Shown: positions 1-5,906 of the stretch, one piece after another
Position numbering within the stretch: the first letter of the stretch is position 1
Layout of the letters: each line of letters opens with the position of its first letter
NCBI GenBank assembly: GCA_041751795.1
Contig: JBGSWU010000163.1
Location: 1 to 8,219, forward strand
From: JBBECJ01 sp041751795
GTDB taxonomy: Bacteria > Chloroflexota > Chloroflexia > Thermomicrobiales > CFX8
DNA length: 8,219 bases
Direction of reading: 5' to 3'
Made by a program: the position numbers and the translations under genes
Notes under the pieces: model-generated
Seen by the model: only the letters and a program-made list of their open reading frames with translations
What the model was told of the DNA's origin: nothing
The model's database searches: none

Positions 1-134
1 GGTCCGTCGCCGTGGATGACCGTTGTCTGGCCGACCCGCACGTCGGGCACGTCGGTGATGGCATTGCCTAGGCCTGAAGTCATCGTCCCGATCGTGATTC
101 CCAGATCACGGGAACGTGGTTTGCGATCGCTCAC
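1..134 (-). CDS. P1-family (DmpA-type) aminopeptidase, N-terminal fragment
   Basis: The first 44 codons of a minus-strand gene that runs off the left edge. Read from the GTG at 134, the protein begins VSDRKPRSRDLGIT and continues with GLGNAITDVPDVRVGQTTVI then HGDG. The pattern 'RxRDLGI...G.xNAITDVxxVxVGxTTxIxGDG' is the typical N-terminus of peptidase family P1 (DmpA / L-aminopeptidase-D-esterase), self-processing N-terminal-nucleophile hydrolases that remove N-terminal residues from peptides. The catalytic serine lies further downstream, outside the window. The GTG is preceded by GGAGG (144 to 140) with a 5-nt spacer; the nearby ATG at 139 hits a stop after two codons, so GTG is the start. 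It lies 76 bp downstream of the 82-residue gene in the same direction, possibly in one transcript. Family is fairly sure from the motif; substrate is unknown. Confidence 0.8.
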   Translation of the reverse strand, partial: MSDRKPRSRDLGITIGTMTSGLGNAITDVPDVRVGQTTVIHGDG

Positions 135-210
135 GGCATCCTCCACTCGATATTCGCGATGTGTGTATCGCTACGAGCGGCAATCTACCATGAAGTCTGA
201 GTGGCGCATA

Positions 211-459
211 TCAGGCTGCGGCGAGTTCGTTTTCCGGTGGGTCGTCGTCGCCGACGAAGACGGTGTTGGGGGCGACATGTGGAGCAACGCGAACTTCGAC
301 GTCCACAGTGGTCTCGTCGGGCAATCTGGCGACATCGCCCGCGTTCATAAGTGCGACAGATGGGGAACGGCCCCATTTTCGCTCATACCGGGCGACCGCA
401 TCCTCCAGCTTCCGAACCGGAGCCTTCTTCTTATCGGGATCGTACCAGCCGAGATACAT
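211..459 (-). CDS. Conserved-looking small protein of unknown function (82 aa)
   Basis: I do not recognise a named family. The protein starts MYLGWYDPDKKK, continues with a likely amphipathic helix (about residues 15-29, KLEDAVARYERKWG), a short hydrophobic strand (VALMN, 35-39), a polar and acidic stretch, a possible strand pair (TVDVEVRV, 51-58) and NTVFVG (65-70), and ends in an acidic tail. This looks like a small soluble alpha/beta domain; there is no signal peptide, membrane segment or cysteine cluster. A real gene is supported by AGGAGG (472 to 467) 7 nt before the ATG and by a sensible protein composition. I recall similar short 'MYLGWYD' proteins in Chloroflexota, but this is memory, not a search. 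It is transcribed away from mraZ and precedes the P1 peptidase gene. A LexA-box-like inverted repeat lies 33 bp upstream of the start codon. Confidence 0.72.
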   Translation of the reverse strand: MYLGWYDPDKKKAPVRKLEDAVARYERKWGRSPSVALMNAGDVARLPDETTVDVEVRVAPHVAPNTVFVGDDDPPENELAAA

Positions 460-492
460 TCGTCGGCCTCCTTCCTTACCCGGAAGTGTACC

Positions 493-506
493 AGAACGTA
501 TGTTCT
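493..506. promoter_or_regulatory. LexA-box-like inverted repeat
   Basis: The site reads AGAACGTATGTTCT: a GAAC half-site and a GTTC half-site with a 4-bp RNRY spacer (G-T-A-T). It matches 12 of 14 positions of the Gram-positive DinR/LexA consensus CGAACRNRYGTTYC; only the two outermost bases differ. It lies 33 bp upstream of the start codon of the leftward 82-aa gene, where a repressor would act. A single short inverted repeat can arise by chance, and no lexA gene is visible, so regulation is only a hypothesis. Confidence 0.35.
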
Positions 507-523
507 CAATCGAGCGTACTCTA

Positions 524-537
524 GGCGTACGTACGCC
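524..537. repeat. Perfect 14-bp palindrome with GTACGTAC core
   Basis: GGCGTACGTACGCC is identical to its reverse complement; the symmetry stops at the flanking A and G. It lies between the divergent genes. The central GTACGTAC recurs at 663-670 within a second palindrome, TGTACGTACA. A dimeric regulator site is possible; no cognate regulator is visible. Confidence 0.5.
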
Positions 538-660
538 GGATTTGCAAGAGAGGGGACGTGGAGATGTTCTAGTCGTGCGCCTACCTGCGAAAATGGACGG
601 TTAGATCGGAGAACCAGCATTCGTTCACCTCCAAATGTAGATATTTTTCACCTTGACTAC

Positions 661-690
661 TTGTACGTACACCCCTGAACGTGTCATACT
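661..690 (+). promoter_or_regulatory. Candidate mraZ operon promoter (extended -10)
   Basis: A -10-like CATACT (685-690) is preceded by TGT, giving the extended -10 form TGnCATACT, and lies 18 bp after a weak -35, TTGTAC (661-666). An AT-rich patch just upstream (ATATTTTTCA, 641-650) could act as an UP element. Transcription would start near 697, inside the GTGG repeat array, so a bound MraZ would block initiation directly. The palindrome TGTACGTACA (662-671) overlaps the -35. This is prediction from motif and position only. Confidence 0.45.
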
Positions 691-740
691 GTGGACAAGT
701 GTGGGGGAAAGTGGGGATAAGTGGGGTCGAATGTGGATAA
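690..740 (-). promoter_or_regulatory. Cluster of DnaA-box-like 9-mers overlapping the MraZ operator
   Basis: Read on the minus strand, 740-732 is TTATCCACA, an exact match to the classical DnaA box. 720-712 is TTATCCCCA (one mismatch) and 698-690 is TTGTCCACA (one mismatch, a form favoured in high-GC actinobacteria). The starts are 20 and 22 bp apart, so all lie on roughly the same helix face. Every box shares its bases with a GTGG repeat, so part of the resemblance could be a by-product of the MraZ motif followed by an A-rich spacer. No dnaA or replication gene is visible, so a regulatory role is more plausible than an origin. Confidence 0.35.
691..736 (+). promoter_or_regulatory. MraZ operator: GTGG direct repeats, 10-bp period
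   Basis: GTGG occurs at 691, 701, 711 and 721, exactly one per 10 bp, with a fifth copy at 733 that is 2 bp out of register. The three central copies read TGGGG, N5, TGGGG, N5, TGGGG (702-726), which is the TGGGN-N5 direct-repeat arrangement known for MraZ operators in E. coli. Because mraZ is the next gene and the candidate promoter ends at 690, autoregulation of mraZ and the downstream dcw genes is the natural reading. MraZ forms a ring-like oligomer that can contact several such repeats. Confidence 0.8.
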
Positions 741-815
741 GATTCACGTTTGAGGCGCACGAGGCCCCTCGTAGGTAATCGGTAGCGTCGTCTCGGTAAG
801 GCAAGGGTTCACACC

Positions 816-1244
816 GTGTTCCTTGGACGAAACAGCCACAACCTGGACGAGAAGGGACGGCTCGCGCTCCCCGCGCGCTACCGCGAAGAATTGCAGGACG
901 GCGTCGTCATCACGCGAGGCTTCGACAACTGCCTGCTGGTCTATCCGTTGGCTGCCTGGACGCCGTTGGCCGAGCGTGTTTCTGCGCTCTCGATTGGTGA
1001 TCCGGATGTGCGCGTACTGCGACGGATGCTATTTGCGAACGCTGCTGACCTCCAGTTGGATCGACAGGGGAGAATCCTCGTGCCAGCAGAGTTGCGGAGC
1101 CATGCCGGACTTGAACGCGAAGCTGTCGTAGTCGGTATGCATTCGTTTATCGAGATCTGGTCTCCCGATGGATGGGCGGCCCAGGACGAAATGGTCGAAC
1201 GCGATGGCGCGTCGATTGCCGAGAAGCTGGCCGCATTGGTGTAG
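816..1244 (+). CDS. mraZ: Transcriptional regulator MraZ
   Basis: A DNA-binding regulator of the division and cell wall cluster and its usual first gene. The 142-residue protein (E. coli MraZ is 152) has the two AbrB-like swapped-hairpin repeats of the family. The first begins MFLGRNSHNLDEKGRLALPARYREEL with the DxKGR signature at 11-15, and the second has LDRQGRILVPAELR with DRQGR at 82-86. The Arg in each motif contacts DNA in the family. The start is a GTG; 'FxGxxxHxLDxKGR' is the normal MraZ N-terminus, so no longer start is needed. The ribosome site is weak (AAGGG at 803-807, 8-nt spacer), and a leader of over 100 nt is predicted. The repeat array at 691-736 is its likely operator. A 55-bp gap separates it from rsmH. 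Confidence 0.95.
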   Translation: MFLGRNSHNLDEKGRLALPARYREELQDGVVITRGFDNCLLVYPLAAWTPLAERVSALSIGDPDVRVLRRMLFANAADLQLDRQGRILVPAELRSHAGLEREAVVVGMHSFIEIWSPDGWAAQDEMVERDGASIAEKLAALV

Positions 1245-1249
1245 GACGA

Positions 1250-1269
1250 CAACCGGAGCCGTGCGGTTG
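1250..1269 (+). other. Small hairpin in the mraZ-rsmH gap
   Basis: CAACCG and CGGTTG form a perfect 6-bp stem with an 8-nt loop, 6 bp after the mraZ stop codon. No U-run follows, so it is not a typical intrinsic terminator. It might act in RNA processing or partial attenuation between mraZ and rsmH, or have no role. Confidence 0.3.
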
Positions 1270-1299
1270 GGTTAATCGGCGTCTGGTGGGGTACATAAA

Positions 1300-2298
1300 A
1301 TGAACGAGCAACATGCAGAAACTGAGGGCATGGACCCGATGAGTGGGTATGCCTCGAACCGACCTGGTCACATCAGTGTCATGGTTGACGAAGTCGTCGC
1401 TGCGCTGGCACCGAAGCCGGGACGCGTCTACGTCGATGGTACGTTCGGTGGTGGCGGACACGCGCGCCAGATTGCCGAGCGAATTCTCCCTGGCGGAATG
1501 CTCATCTGCATTGACCGGGACGCGGAGACACGAACCAATTTCGAGCCGCTGGCAGACCAGTTCCCTGGATCGCTGCACTTTGTCCACGGCAGTTATGCAG
1601 ACATGTCGCGGCATGTCGCCATCTACGGCCACGACAAGGTTGATGGCATCTTGCTCGACCTCGGATTCTCGTCGTTTCAGATAGACGATCCCGAGCGTGG
1701 CTTTTCGTTCATGCACGAAGGTCCCCTCGACATGCGGTTTGACCAGTCAACGGGGATCACCGCCCGCGAACTGCTTGCGACCGCCGACGAAGACGAACTG
1801 ACGCGCATTCTCTATCAATACGGTGAGGAAACCCGCGCACGCAAGATCGCGCGCGTGATCGTTCGCGAGCGCGAGCGACGAGATATTGAGTTGACCAGTC
1901 AACTGGCGAACATGATCGAGTGGACAGTCGGGCCAAAGCATGGCTCGAAGCGCCTCCACCCGGCCACGAAGACCTTTCAGGCGCTGCGGATCGCCGTGAA
2001 TGACGAACTTGGCGAGGTCGAGCGCGGGATTAAGGCAGCGTTGGACTTGCTGGCCCCGGGTGGACGGCTGGCTGTTATTTCCTTTCATTCACTTGAAGAT
2101 CGGATCGTCAAGCGAGCATTTGTCGAAGCGGCACGAGGCTGCATCTGCCCACGAGATGTTCCCGTCTGCGTCTGCGGACATGTGGCCACGGTCGCGCTCG
2201 TTGGCAAGGACGCTCGTGCGTCCAATGAGGAAGTAGCCGCGAACCCTCGCGCGCGGAGCGCGCGGCTTAGAGTCGTGGAGCGGCTGAGCGACGTATGA
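1300..2298 (+). CDS. rsmH: 16S rRNA (cytosine(1402)-N(4))-methyltransferase RsmH
   Basis: Methylates N4 of C1402 in the decoding centre of 16S rRNA using S-adenosylmethionine; formerly MraW. The 332-residue protein (E. coli 313) shows the family motifs in order: GHISVMVDEVV (23-33), the SAM-binding DGTFGGGGH (46-54), IDRD (71-74), LDLGFSS (119-125), RGFSF (133-137), PLDMRFD (142-148), PATKTFQALRIAVNDEL (221-237) and ISFHSLEDRIVK (260-271). The C-terminal CICPRDVPVCVCG (281-293) is a cysteine cluster common in RsmH of several phyla. The ATG at 1300 has GGTGGGG upstream with an 8-nt spacer; ATGs at 1330 and 1339 lack well-spaced sites. The first 20 or so residues are therefore a polar extension before the conserved start. 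Its TGA overlaps the ATG of the next gene (ATGA at 2295). Confidence 0.97.
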   Translation: MNEQHAETEGMDPMSGYASNRPGHISVMVDEVVAALAPKPGRVYVDGTFGGGGHARQIAERILPGGMLICIDRDAETRTNFEPLADQFPGSLHFVHGSYADMSRHVAIYGHDKVDGILLDLGFSSFQIDDPERGFSFMHEGPLDMRFDQSTGITARELLATADEDELTRILYQYGEETRARKIARVIVRERERRDIELTSQLANMIEWTVGPKHGSKRLHPATKTFQALRIAVNDELGEVERGIKAALDLLAPGGRLAVISFHSLEDRIVKRAFVEAARGCICPRDVPVCVCGHVATVALVGKDARASNEEVAANPRARSARLRVVERLSDV

Positions 2299-2795
2299 GG
2301 ACCGAAACCCAGCGGATCACAACGTTCGATCGCAAGGTCGAGCGAATTGAGCGACGGGCGAAATCGCCCCAGCAACAAGACCATGAGGCACCGGCTCGGC
2401 AACGGTTGAGTAATCCGGTTGTCTTCCTGATCGTTGCGACGACGATCGCCGTTGTCGGGCTGCTCTATCTCATCCAGACGAGCCAGGTGGCAGGTCTTGG
2501 TTACACCCTTAGCAACCTCGAAAACGAACGGCTGGAAAAATCACTCGAAAATCAGCAGTTGACCTATCAGGTTGCCGGGTATGAGGCGTTGCCACGCATC
2601 GAACCGGTGGTCCGCCACGAGCTCGGCATGCTCCCGATTGATTCGCACGTCTTCATCTCGGTTCCCCGGCCGGCCAGCGATGAGTTGCAGGTGCCGCCGT
2701 CGGAAGCACCCCGGCACCGGTCGCTCGGTGAACGCATCTGGAACCGCCTGACCGGCGAAGCTCAGGCGAGTAACACGACTGGAAGCGCGCCGTGA
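2295..2795 (+). CDS. ftsL: FtsL/DivIC-like cell division protein
   Basis: A 166-residue bitopic membrane protein with the build of FtsL: a basic, Gln-rich cytoplasmic N-terminus (1-40), one membrane span (about 41-60, PVVFLIVATTIAVVGLLYLI), then an extracytoplasmic coiled coil (about 70-98, with NLENERLEKSLENQQL) leading into 'IEPVVRHELGMLP' (102-114), as in the septum-formation initiator family. FtsL scaffolds the FtsW-FtsI septal synthase with FtsB/DivIC. The Pro-rich tail (about 124-166) is longer than in most FtsL proteins. Sequence identity in this family is always low, so the call rests on topology and on the position between rsmH and ftsI, the standard ftsL slot. There is no good Shine-Dalgarno; the ATGA overlap with rsmH and the GTGA overlap with ftsI point to translational coupling. 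Confidence 0.85.
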   Translation: MRTETQRITTFDRKVERIERRAKSPQQQDHEAPARQRLSNPVVFLIVATTIAVVGLLYLIQTSQVAGLGYTLSNLENERLEKSLENQQLTYQVAGYEALPRIEPVVRHELGMLPIDSHVFISVPRPASDELQVPPSEAPRHRSLGERIWNRLTGEAQASNTTGSAP

Positions 2796-4516
2796 GCCAG
2801 CGTGCGCCATTGCTGACGTCGCGGTCGCGGATCATGCCGCTCTTCTTCATCTTCGTCCTCTTCGTCGGTCTGATCGGCTACCGCGTCGTTTCCGTCCAGG
2901 TTGTCCGCTCCGGTGAGTTCAGCCGCTGGGCGGTTGCTGAACGGATGCAGGAGAACATCGTCGCCGCGCGGCGGGGCGAGATCTTCGATGCGCGTGGTAT
3001 TCGCCTCGCGACGAATGTCCCGGCGAATCGCGTCTCGGCGATCATCGAACAGGTTGAGGATAAGCGTCTGGTGTCCGAGCAACTCGCGCCGTTGCTGGGT
3101 CGACCGGCGCTAGAAATTGAAGACGCGCTGAACCAACCTGACCTGGAGTGGGTGTTGCTGGCGCGTCACCTGTCGCCGGAAGTCTCCGATCAGATCACGG
3201 CCCTCGGTCTGGAGGGGATTGTTCTCGATCCCGAACCGAGCCGCATGTATCCGTTTGGGGCGTTCGCTTCGCACCTGCTCGGATTCACGAACGATGAGCT
3301 GCAGGGCAATTACGGCATCGAGGGACAGTACGACGACATCCTCGACGGAACGCCAGGAAAACTGGTCGGCGAGCGCGATGCCCTGGGAAACGTGATCGGG
3401 TTAACGCAATCGACGTGGCACTCGCCAGTAGACGGCGCCGATATCACCTTAACTCTCGACAGCGCCGTCCAGCGCGCGATCGAGGAAGTCCTCGACGACG
3501 TTGTGAAGGAACAACGCGCCCGGGGCGGGACGATCATCGTTCAGGATACGCAGACGGGCGCAATTCTCGGGATTGCTAACCGTTCAACGTTCAACCCGAA
3601 TGTGTACGAGAATATCTCCGATCCGGCGATCTTCCTCAATCCCGCGATCTCTACGATCTATGAGCCAGGCTCGACGTTCAAGTCGATCGTGATGGCGATT
3701 GGCATCGATCAGGGCGTCGTCGAGCCGGACACCGTTTTCAATGACGAACCAGGCCACATCGCCCTCGAAGATGGGTCCAAGATCTACAATTTCGAGCACG
3801 CGATTTTCGGCGACATCACGATGCGCCAGGTCCTGCAGTACTCATCGAACCTCGGCGCGGTCTACGTCTCTGAAGAGATCGGTGAGCAGCAGTTCTACCA
3901 GTCGCTACAGGAGTTCGGCTTTGGGGAGCCGACCGGCGTCGATCTTCAGGGCGAGGAAGCCGGTATCCTGACGCTCCCTGGCGAGCCAGGCTGGAATGAT
4001 GTCCTCCAGTACACCAACGCGTTTGGTCAGGGTATCGCCTGCACACCACTTCAGCTCGTCAACGCTTTTTCGGCAATCGTCAATGGCGGTCGGCTGATGG
4101 CACCGTACATCGTCTCGGAAGTCCGAGACGGCGACAATGCCACAGTCACGCAGCCGGAGCAGATCAGGCAGGTGATTTCGCCTGAGTCCTCGGCAACGAT
4201 GCGGGATATGCTGGAATCGGTCGTTCATCACGAAAGTAGCTTGTATTCAAGCGTCGATGGCTACCGGATTGGCGCGAAGACTGGCACTGCCCAAATTCCA
4301 TCACCTGATGGCGGATACGTCGAAGATGCGACGATTGCCTCGATTGTCGGATTCGGCCCGGTCGCCGACCCACGGTTCACCGTACTCGTCAAGATCGACT
4401 GGCCAAAAAAGGGCGACACCGGACTGTCGGTCAGCAGTCCCGCCTTGACGCGGGTGTTTGAGCAACTTTTCATGCTGTACGGTATTCCTCCTACGGAATC
4501 GGAGGTGGTGCCATGA
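2792..4516 (+). CDS. ftsI: Class B penicillin-binding protein, septal transpeptidase FtsI (PBP3/PBP2B type)
   Basis: Cross-links peptide stems of septal peptidoglycan on the outer face of the membrane. The 574-residue protein has a short cytoplasmic N-terminus, one membrane anchor (about 14-34), the dimerisation-domain motif RGEIFDARG (61-69), and a penicillin-binding transpeptidase domain with all three active-site motifs: STFK (294-297, acyl-enzyme Ser294), SSN (351-353) and KTGT (496-499). It ends shortly after the transpeptidase domain, so the C-terminal PASTA repeats seen in many Gram-positive homologues are absent. The GTG start overlaps the ftsL stop and has GGAAG 6 nt upstream. The next gene, murF, overlaps its stop (ATGA at 4513). 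The place in the dcw cluster after ftsL favours FtsI over an elongation-type PBP2. Confidence 0.95.
   Translation: MSQRAPLLTSRSRIMPLFFIFVLFVGLIGYRVVSVQVVRSGEFSRWAVAERMQENIVAARRGEIFDARGIRLATNVPANRVSAIIEQVEDKRLVSEQLAPLLGRPALEIEDALNQPDLEWVLLARHLSPEVSDQITALGLEGIVLDPEPSRMYPFGAFASHLLGFTNDELQGNYGIEGQYDDILDGTPGKLVGERDALGNVIGLTQSTWHSPVDGADITLTLDSAVQRAIEEVLDDVVKEQRARGGTIIVQDTQTGAILGIANRSTFNPNVYENISDPAIFLNPAISTIYEPGSTFKSIVMAIGIDQGVVEPDTVFNDEPGHIALEDGSKIYNFEHAIFGDITMRQVLQYSSNLGAVYVSEEIGEQQFYQSLQEFGFGEPTGVDLQGEEAGILTLPGEPGWNDVLQYTNAFGQGIACTPLQLVNAFSAIVNGGRLMAPYIVSEVRDGDNATVTQPEQIRQVISPESSATMRDMLESVVHHESSLYSSVDGYRIGAKTGTAQIPSPDGGYVEDATIASIVGFGPVADPRFTVLVKIDWPKKGDTGLSVSSPALTRVFEQLFMLYGIPPTESEVVP
4501..4506 (+). 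promoter_or_regulatory. Strong Shine-Dalgarno of murF inside ftsI
   Basis: GGAGGT lies within the last codons of ftsI, 6 nt before the murF ATG, so murF can initiate on its own as well as by coupling. It supports the chosen murF start. Confidence 0.75.
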
Positions 4517-5901
4517 TTCGCGCACACGATGTTCTGACCGGCACCGGCGGTCGGCTGGCCGGTGAGCTTTCCCGCAACGCGTTGTTTCGTCGAGTGATCC
4601 ACGATTCGCGTGAGATTCAGCCCGACGACCTGTTTGTCGCCATTCAGGGTGAAAACCAGGACGGTCATCGCTACGTCCCGGATGCGTACGACAATGGTGC
4701 GACTGCCGTTCTCGTCAGCGAAGACTGGTATAGCCGCTACAACCTGGGCGAATTGCCAGCGATTGTCGTTCCGGACACGTTGATCGCGCTCCAGGAGCTC
4801 GCGACCTACTGGCGGAGTCTCTATACCCCGCATGTCATCGGCATTACCGGCAGCATCGGAAAGTCGAGCACAAAGGAAGTGATCGCGGCGATCGCGGGGC
4901 AGCGTTTCCGTGTGACTCGCAGTGCGAAAAGCTTCAACAACGAAGTGGGCCTGCCGCTGTCGGTCCTCGAGATCACGCCGGATACCGAAGTCGTTGTCCT
5001 TGAGATGGGTGGTGCGTACCGGTTCGGTGAAATCAGTGAGCTGGCTGAAATCGCGAAGCCAACCATTGGCGTCGTCACGAATGTCTCCCACTCTCACCTG
5101 GGCCGGATGGGCTCGCTCGAAGCGATCGCTGAAACGAAGGCCGAGTTGGTCGATGCCCTGCCCGAAAGTGGCGTGGCTGTTCTGAACATCGACGACGAGC
5201 GGGTCCGGCGGATGGCCGAACGGGCGAAATGCACGGTCGTCGGCTATGGACTCGACGAAACTGCCGACATCCGGGCGACCGATCTTGAGAGTCATGGACT
5301 GGATGGTATCTCGTTCACGCTGCATCATCGTCGGCGTCGCGACCACGTCAGTGTTCCGCTCCTGGGTCGTCATAGTGTCCATATGGCCCTGGTGGGGTTC
5401 GCCGTTGGTTTCCAGCTCGGGATGGCGTTTGAGGAGATTATCGCCGGTTTTCAGCAGCCGACGATCCAGTTGCGGCTCCTACTTGTCCCAGGCATCAATG
5501 GCTCGACGATTCTTGACGACACCTACAACGCCAACCCTGCATCGAGTCTGGCCGCGCTCAACCTGCTCGACGAACTGGATGCGCGCCGAAAAGTTGCCGT
5601 TTTTGGCGACATGATGGAGCTTGGTGACTTCGAACTTGAGGGGCATCAAATGGTCGGTGATCGAGCTTCACAGGTGGCAGACGCTGTCTTCGTGATGGGC
5701 GAACGCGGCCGGATCATCGGCGAGCAGGCCAAACTGGCCCAACCGTCGCTGCCGGTCGAGTTTGTCGCCGACAAGCCTGCGCTGCTGGACGCGCTGCGTG
5801 CTGGACTGCAAGAGGGCGATCTCGTGCTCATCAAGGGTTCACGCAGTCTCGGTCTCGAAACGGTCGTTGCCGATCTCCGCAACGAACGGGACGAGGAGTA
5901 G
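4513..5901 (+). CDS. murF: UDP-N-acetylmuramoyl-tripeptide--D-alanyl-D-alanine ligase MurF
   Basis: Cytoplasmic ATP-dependent ligase that adds D-Ala-D-Ala to the UDP-MurNAc-tripeptide, the last step before the membrane stages. The 462-residue protein (E. coli 452) has the three Mur ligase domains: an N-terminal substrate domain with DSREIQPDDLFVA (31-43), the central ATPase domain with P-loop GITGSIGKSSTKE (110-122, Lys117), SFNNEVGLPLSVL (140-152) and TNVSHSHLGRMGS (189-201), and a C-terminal domain with LDDTYNANPASSLAAL (334-349), FGDMMELGD (364-372) and KGSRSLGLE (441-449). The 'GSxGK-x-x-TKE' loop and 'DTYNANPxS' mark MurF rather than MurE, MurC or MurD. The P-loop has Ser-Ser where Thr-Thr is usual, a conservative change. 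No murE lies between it and ftsI. Confidence 0.96.
   Translation: MIRAHDVLTGTGGRLAGELSRNALFRRVIHDSREIQPDDLFVAIQGENQDGHRYVPDAYDNGATAVLVSEDWYSRYNLGELPAIVVPDTLIALQELATYWRSLYTPHVIGITGSIGKSSTKEVIAAIAGQRFRVTRSAKSFNNEVGLPLSVLEITPDTEVVVLEMGGAYRFGEISELAEIAKPTIGVVTNVSHSHLGRMGSLEAIAETKAELVDALPESGVAVLNIDDERVRRMAERAKCTVVGYGLDETADIRATDLESHGLDGISFTLHHRRRRDHVSVPLLGRHSVHMALVGFAVGFQLGMAFEEIIAGFQQPTIQLRLLLVPGINGSTILDDTYNANPASSLAALNLLDELDARRKVAVFGDMMELGDFELEGHQMVGDRASQVADAVFVMGERGRIIGEQAKLAQPSLPVEFVADKPALLDALRAGLQEGDLVLIKGSRSLGLETVVADLRNERDEE
5893..5898 (+). promoter_or_regulatory. Shine-Dalgarno deciding the mraY TTG start
   Basis: GAGGAG ends just before the murF stop codon (5899-5901) and lies 8 nt before TTG at 5907. 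No ATG or GTG in this frame fits before the conserved MraY N-terminal region, so this site supports the TTG start. Confidence 0.7.
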
Positions 5902-5906
5902 TCGGC

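Larger units (their letters stand above)
460..815. other. Divergent intergenic region between the 82-aa gene and mraZ
   Basis: A stretch of 356 bp with no convincing gene, serving as the upstream region for both directions. From left to right it holds the Shine-Dalgarno of the leftward gene (467-472), an AGAAC-N4-GTTCT inverted repeat (493-506), a 14-bp perfect palindrome (524-537), a minus-strand Shine-Dalgarno-like site before an ATG at 620, an AT-rich patch (634-650), a GTACGTAC palindrome (662-671), a candidate mraZ promoter, the GTGG repeat array, and a weak 5-bp hairpin (759-763 with 768-772) in the mraZ leader. No clear leftward -35/-10 pair could be assigned. Confidence 0.7.

Noticed and set aside
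156..171. GCGAT-N6-ATCGC hairpin between the 82-aa gene and the peptidase gene
   Set aside because: Only a 5-bp stem with no T-run; too weak to call a terminator or riboregulator.
653..658. TTGACT as the -35 of the mraZ promoter
   Set aside because: A good -35 hexamer, but the best -10 (CATACT, 685) is 26 bp away and a 17-bp spacer leads to TGAACG; the weaker TTGTAC at 661 has an acceptable 18-bp spacer.
16..678. Plus-strand open frame (220 codons) at the left edge
   Set aside because: It lies opposite the 82-aa gene and the P1 peptidase start, both of which have ribosome sites, and its product shows no domain pattern.
691..736. CRISPR or other spacer-repeat array
   Set aside because: The repeat units are only 4-5 bp with 5-bp gaps; this is an operator-scale pattern.
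690..740. Replication origin
   Set aside because: DnaA-box-like sites are present, but there is no adjacent strongly AT-rich unwinding region and no dnaA, dnaN or parAB gene; a regulatory site is the simpler reading.
1250..1269. Intrinsic terminator after mraZ
   Set aside because: The 6-bp stem is not GC-rich enough and no T-run follows, and the downstream genes appear to belong to the same operon.
4261..5382. Minus-strand open frame (373 codons) opposite ftsI and murF
   Set aside because: Antisense to genes with complete catalytic motifs; no ribosome site or recognisable domain.
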